DNA of 20,007 bases from CAYJAD01 sp964372165. Lineage in GTDB: Bacteria; Desulfobacterota; Desulfovibrionia; Desulfovibrionales; Desulfovibrionaceae. Position numbers and translations under genes: made by a program. Position 1 is the first letter of the stretch. Each line of letters opens with the position of its first letter. The notes under the pieces are model-generated. The model did no database searches, had not been told where the DNA came from, and saw nothing but the letters and a program-made list of their open reading frames with translations. This document shows, piece after piece, positions 18,088 through 20,007 of the stretch. The stretch is taken from contig CAYJPT010000031.1 of the NCBI GenBank assembly GCA_964372165.1, positions 1-20,007 on the forward strand, written 5' to 3'.

Positions 18088-18180
18088 TTGACTTGTTGAT
18101 TTAATGAGCGTTTCCTTATATTGCAGCACAAACTGGCTTTATGACTATTTGCTATAACTCTTTTTTTATGTATAAGGAAA
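18065..18180. repeat. Alternating TAAGGAAA-motif inverted repeats
   Basis: The terminal motif of copy B, TAAGGAAACGC (18065-18075), has a perfect inverted partner GCGTTTCCTTA at 18108-18118. TTTCCTTATA (18111-18120) in turn has a perfect inverted partner TATAAGGAAA at 18171-18180. The motif thus occurs three times in alternating orientation within 116 bases, and only one of two overlapping stems could form at a time. The body of the dispersed repeat is not present between the last two, so these may be remains of deleted copies or a nested insertion boundary. Confidence 0.6.
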
Positions 18181-18215
18181 TACTATAAAATGCAAGAGGT
18201 GACTAAGTAAAATAT

Positions 18216-18265
18216 AAAAAGCTGAGCTTGTGATAAAAACCTTAAAATGTAGTACAGCTTTTTTT
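18216..18265. terminator. Possible bidirectional intrinsic terminator
   Basis: AAAAAGCTG (18216-18224) and CAGCTTTTT (18255-18263) form a perfect 9-bp stem with a ~30-base loop; T-runs end the stem on both strands. No gene is recognised directly before it on either strand. It may end read-through from pgi-side transcripts or be chance in AT-rich DNA. Confidence 0.35.
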
Positions 18266-18405
18266 GGAGAAAATGGCTATTTTCATAGCTTCGCTATTAT
18301 TTGGTATAGTTTTTTTTACCAAATTTTTAATGGATCAAAAAGCAAAAAAAAAATTAAGTTCTGTGTTTTTAGTTTTTTAGATAAGATTGAGAAGTTTTCT
18401 AGGTT

Positions 18406-18422
18406 TTGGCATGCATATTGCT
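18406..18422 (+). promoter_or_regulatory. Sigma-54 (-24/-12) promoter
   Basis: TTGGCATGCATATTGCT matches the sigma-54 consensus TGGCAC-N5-TTGC except for T at the sixth position, with the GG (18408-18409) and GC (18420-18421) separated by exactly 10 bases. Transcription would start near 18432-18433. No open reading frame follows, but a strong terminator does, at 18459-18513. A GAAAAT-GGCT-ATTTTC palindrome at about 18269-18284 lies ~125 bases before the -24 element, the usual range for an activator site; that link is speculative. Confidence 0.55.
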
Positions 18423-18431
18423 AAATTATAA

Positions 18432-18513
18432 GTAACATAGCTTCCTTCCTTTTGCTTGAAGCCTCCCCTATAGGGTTAATTGGACAGAACCTTATAGTCG
18501 GGGGCTTTCTCTT
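18432..18513 (+). ncRNA. Candidate sigma-54-dependent small RNA (~80 nt)
   Basis: The sigma-54 promoter at 18406-18422 and the intrinsic terminator ending near 18513 outline a short transcript with no start codon and reading frame worth naming. Its first ~27 nt look unpaired and include CTTCCTTCCTTTTG (about 18441-18454), complementary to Shine-Dalgarno sequences such as AAGGA. The rest is one long hairpin ending in a T-run. A single-stranded CU-rich 5' part plus a 3' terminator stem is a common layout of base-pairing small RNAs. A cognate sigma-54 activator gene lies 3 kb to the left. Expression and function are inferred; it matches no RNA family that I recognise. Confidence 0.42.
18459..18513 (+). 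terminator. Strong Rho-independent terminator
   Basis: The arms 18459-18477 and 18488-18507 pair as 8 bp, a 1x2 internal loop, then 10 bp, with a 10-base loop (18478-18487) and only two G-T pairs. The stem is followed by TCTCTTTTT. The minus strand lacks a T-run after the stem, so it works rightward. With no protein gene upstream on this strand, it implies a non-coding transcript. Confidence 0.75.
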
Positions 18514-18837
18514 TTTAAATAGTTATTTACTTGATTTTTTGAATCTTTATGATACAGTGTAATGGTAGGTACAATATATTCAGGGATTGCTTATTCTTTG
18601 ACAAGCGACTTTTAGGGTATTGATTGAGACATAGCAATTTTTAAGTATAAAGACCACTTAAGACCTATTAATAAAAAATAAAATAAATAACTTAGCCTAA
18701 ACTGTATCGAAGGCGTAACTTTTGTGATAGCTTATCGGCTGTAGTGAGCAATAGAATAATGATTTGTCTTTCTATTGTACACATTGTCTTTTAATTTAAC
18801 CTATTACCTTTTGTTTGAAATTTTATACTTAAGAATA
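18514..18837. other. Non-coding stretch without a recognised feature
   Basis: No convincing gene, tRNA or known RNA is visible. An isolated 8-bp stem, CAATAGAA/TTCTATTG (18749-18756 with 18770-18777), and a perfect TTGACA at 18598-18603 without a good -10 are the only signals. It may be decayed coding or repeat DNA. Confidence 0.5.
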
Positions 18838-19086
18838 AAGACTCCTGCACAATTTATTGTGTAAAGGATTTTGGAGCGTTGACCCTAGTCAATGCGACCA
18901 AAAATCAGGAATAGGGCGGGCTTTGCTTGCCCGTTAAATGACTTATTTTCGTGTCATCAGTCTGAGGCGCAGCTTTGCTTTGCCGTTAAATGATTGATTT
19001 TTGCGCCTTTTAGTCCTGCACCGCAATTTTAATTTTTTTGTAATTTTTAGTAAAATTGCACTCAAAAATAATTATGCAGGACTCTT
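18838..19086. mobile_element. 249-bp foldback element packed with hairpins
   Basis: Bounded by AAGACTCCTGCA (18838-18849) and TGCAGGACTCTT (19075-19086), inverted repeats with one mismatch in 12. A third copy of the end motif, AGTCCTGCA, lies at 19012-19020 and pairs perfectly with 19075-19083. Inside are CACAAT/ATTGTG (18848-18861), a strong hairpin with arms GCGTTGAC/GTCAATGC flanked by TTTTGG/CCAAAA (18869-18903), CGGGC/GCCCG (18917-18933), ATGAC/GTCAT (18938-18957), AGGCGCA/TGCGCCT followed by TTT (18965-19010), and GCAATTTTA/TAAAATTGC (19023-19059). A ~40-base segment is tandemly duplicated inside. There is no coding potential. It ends 48 bases before the permease ATG, so it could be a mobile foldback, a structured RNA, or a leader with attenuator-like stems. 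Confidence 0.6.
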
Positions 19087-19134
19087 GAATAATGTGTAGA
19101 GTTGAGATGTTTTTGTATTCAGGGTCAATATATA

Positions 19135-19908
19135 ATGGTGCGTAAAATTTTTTCTTATACTCCATTGCTATTGTTACTATGTATTTTATTTTGGTGGGGA
19201 TTATCCCTACAAGATAATGTATATGATTGGCAGTGGAGGCGGGCTTTTAGGTACATTTTACGTGTGCAAAGTGGTGAGCTTGTTATAGGTCCATTGTTGC
19301 ATGGTTTATGGCTTACTATATGTATTGTTAGTGTAAGCTTTGTTTTATCTGTTGTGTTGGCTCTTGCTACAGCTTTAATGCGATATACACCATCAATAGT
19401 AGGCAAAAATATAGCTGCTGCCTACGTAGGTATTGTACGAAATACACCACTTTTGATACAACTCTTTGTGATGTATTTTGTTTTTTCACCAATACTTGGT
19501 TTAAATCCATTTTGGACTGCTGTTTGGACTTTAGCCCTTTTTGAAGGTGCATACATGGCAGAGGTCTTTAGAGCTGGCATTGGCTTTATACCTCAAGGGC
19601 AGTGGGATGCAGCACGCAGTTTTGGATTTTCACCTATTTACATTTTTGCACACATTGTATTACCTCAAGCTGTCCGCCGTGTATTACCTCCTTTGACAAG
19701 TCAGACTGTATCACTAATTAAGGATTCAGCTCTTGTTAGTGCAATTGCTTTGCCTGATTTAACCATGCAAGCCCAAGTTGTCATAGCGGAAACTTTTTTA
19801 TCCTTGGAGCTTTGGGTTATGGTTGCAGTAATTTACTTAATTTTAACCTTAGTTGTAACTATACCTGCAAAGATCTTTGAGCGTTATTATGCGTGGCAAT
19901 GGATATAA
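19135..19908 (+). CDS. Polar amino acid ABC transporter permease (HisM/GlnP type)
   Basis: Inner-membrane permease subunit of an importer for a polar amino acid. The ATG at 19135 (257 aa) is preferred over a TTG at 19102, since AGGG lies 10 bases upstream and a hydrophobic segment starts soon after. One N-terminal membrane segment (~8-24) precedes the usual permease core: membrane segments from ~58, the RNTPLLIQL motif at 102-110, and the EAA cytoplasmic loop at ~143-179 (EVFRAGI, then QWDAARSFG and LPQA), which docks the ATPase. The substrate cannot be set from this subunit; His, Gln and related amino acids are typical. No binding protein or ATPase gene is seen here. Repeat copy C begins 36 bases after the stop, so partners may lie beyond the window or elsewhere. 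Confidence 0.93.
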   Translation: MVRKIFSYTPLLLLLCILFWWGLSLQDNVYDWQWRRAFRYILRVQSGELVIGPLLHGLWLTICIVSVSFVLSVVLALATALMRYTPSIVGKNIAAAYVGIVRNTPLLIQLFVMYFVFSPILGLNPFWTAVWTLALFEGAYMAEVFRAGIGFIPQGQWDAARSFGFSPIYIFAHIVLPQAVRRVLPPLTSQTVSLIKDSALVSAIALPDLTMQAQVVIAETFLSLELWVMVAVIYLILTLVVTIPAKIFERYYAWQWI

Positions 19909-19944
19909 TGGGGAATGGATATAAAATTTATTGAAATTTAGTTT

Positions 19945-20007
19945 TAAGGAACTGCTGATTTATTCTGCAAGCAGAATAAACCAGAAAGGCACACTGCCTT
20001 CATTCGC
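19945..20007 (+). repeat. Dispersed three-hairpin repeat, copy C (cut by window end)
   Basis: Starts TAAGGAACTGC and follows copies A and B closely to the window edge. Its first hairpin (19955-19968 with 19971-19984) has 13 of 14 pairs; the one mismatch falls at the pair that differs between copies A and B. It lies just after the permease gene in the sense direction, as copy A does after hisS. Confidence 0.85.

Noticed and set aside
17871..18104. 77-residue frame crossing repeat copy B
   Set aside because: Copy A carries an indel and substitutions that are not codon-patterned, so the frame is not conserved between copies.
18230..18424. 64-residue plus-strand frame in the right spacer
   Set aside because: No ribosome site or recognisable domain; it runs through the terminator-like stem and the sigma-54 promoter.
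1..20007. CRISPR array, tRNA or rRNA genes
   Set aside because: No regularly spaced repeats with unique spacers, and no cloverleaf or rRNA-like segment was seen in the spacers.

Overview
This window looks like the replication-origin region of a low-GC member of the Desulfovibrionaceae or a close relative, perhaps a host-adapted one. The reasons are the order dnaA-dnaN-gyrB-gyrA followed by a TPR lipoprotein, purF and hisS; a pgi gene joined to an NtrC-type two-component pair; a [4Fe-4S]-type PurF; and an AT-rich sequence with many spacer repeats. The taxonomic call is inference from gene order and protein flavour; no search was run.

Left block (217-11408, all on the minus strand). dnaA, dnaN, gyrB, gyrA, a TPR lipoprotein, purF and hisS read away from the presumed origin. 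From dnaN to hisS the gaps are 2 to 45 bases, so co-transcription is likely. The dnaA-dnaN gap is 211 bases and carries a possible dnaN promoter. A very AT-rich 431-base spacer (11409-11839) separates dnaA from a divergent M23 peptidase gene and is the best candidate for oriC, although it has no consensus DnaA box.

Middle (11840-17901). A membrane-anchored MepM/Csd3-like M23 endopeptidase gene runs rightward. It is followed by about 345 bases of non-coding DNA holding a 151-bp foldback element with 12-bp terminal inverted repeats and further nested inverted repeats. The leftward operon pgi - sensor histidine kinase - sigma-54-dependent response regulator converges on this spacer.

Right block (17902-20007). 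About 1.2 kb without a convincing protein gene is dense in structured DNA: a complete copy of a ~155-bp dispersed repeat (an inverted copy sits at 1-158, and a third starts at 19945); foldbacks built on its terminal TAAGGAAA motif; a good sigma-54 (-24/-12) promoter followed about 30 bases later by a strong intrinsic terminator, together outlining a ~80-nt small RNA; and a 249-bp element bounded by 12-bp inverted repeats and packed with hairpins, ending 48 bases before a polar amino acid ABC transporter permease gene.

The strongest candidates for something undescribed are the putative sigma-54-driven small RNA with a CU-rich 5' segment (18432-18513), the three-hairpin dispersed repeat family with a compensatory base change between copies, and the 249-bp foldback element upstream of the permease. 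The protein-coding genes are otherwise mostly ordinary housekeeping genes, apart from a divergent DnaA ATPase domain.
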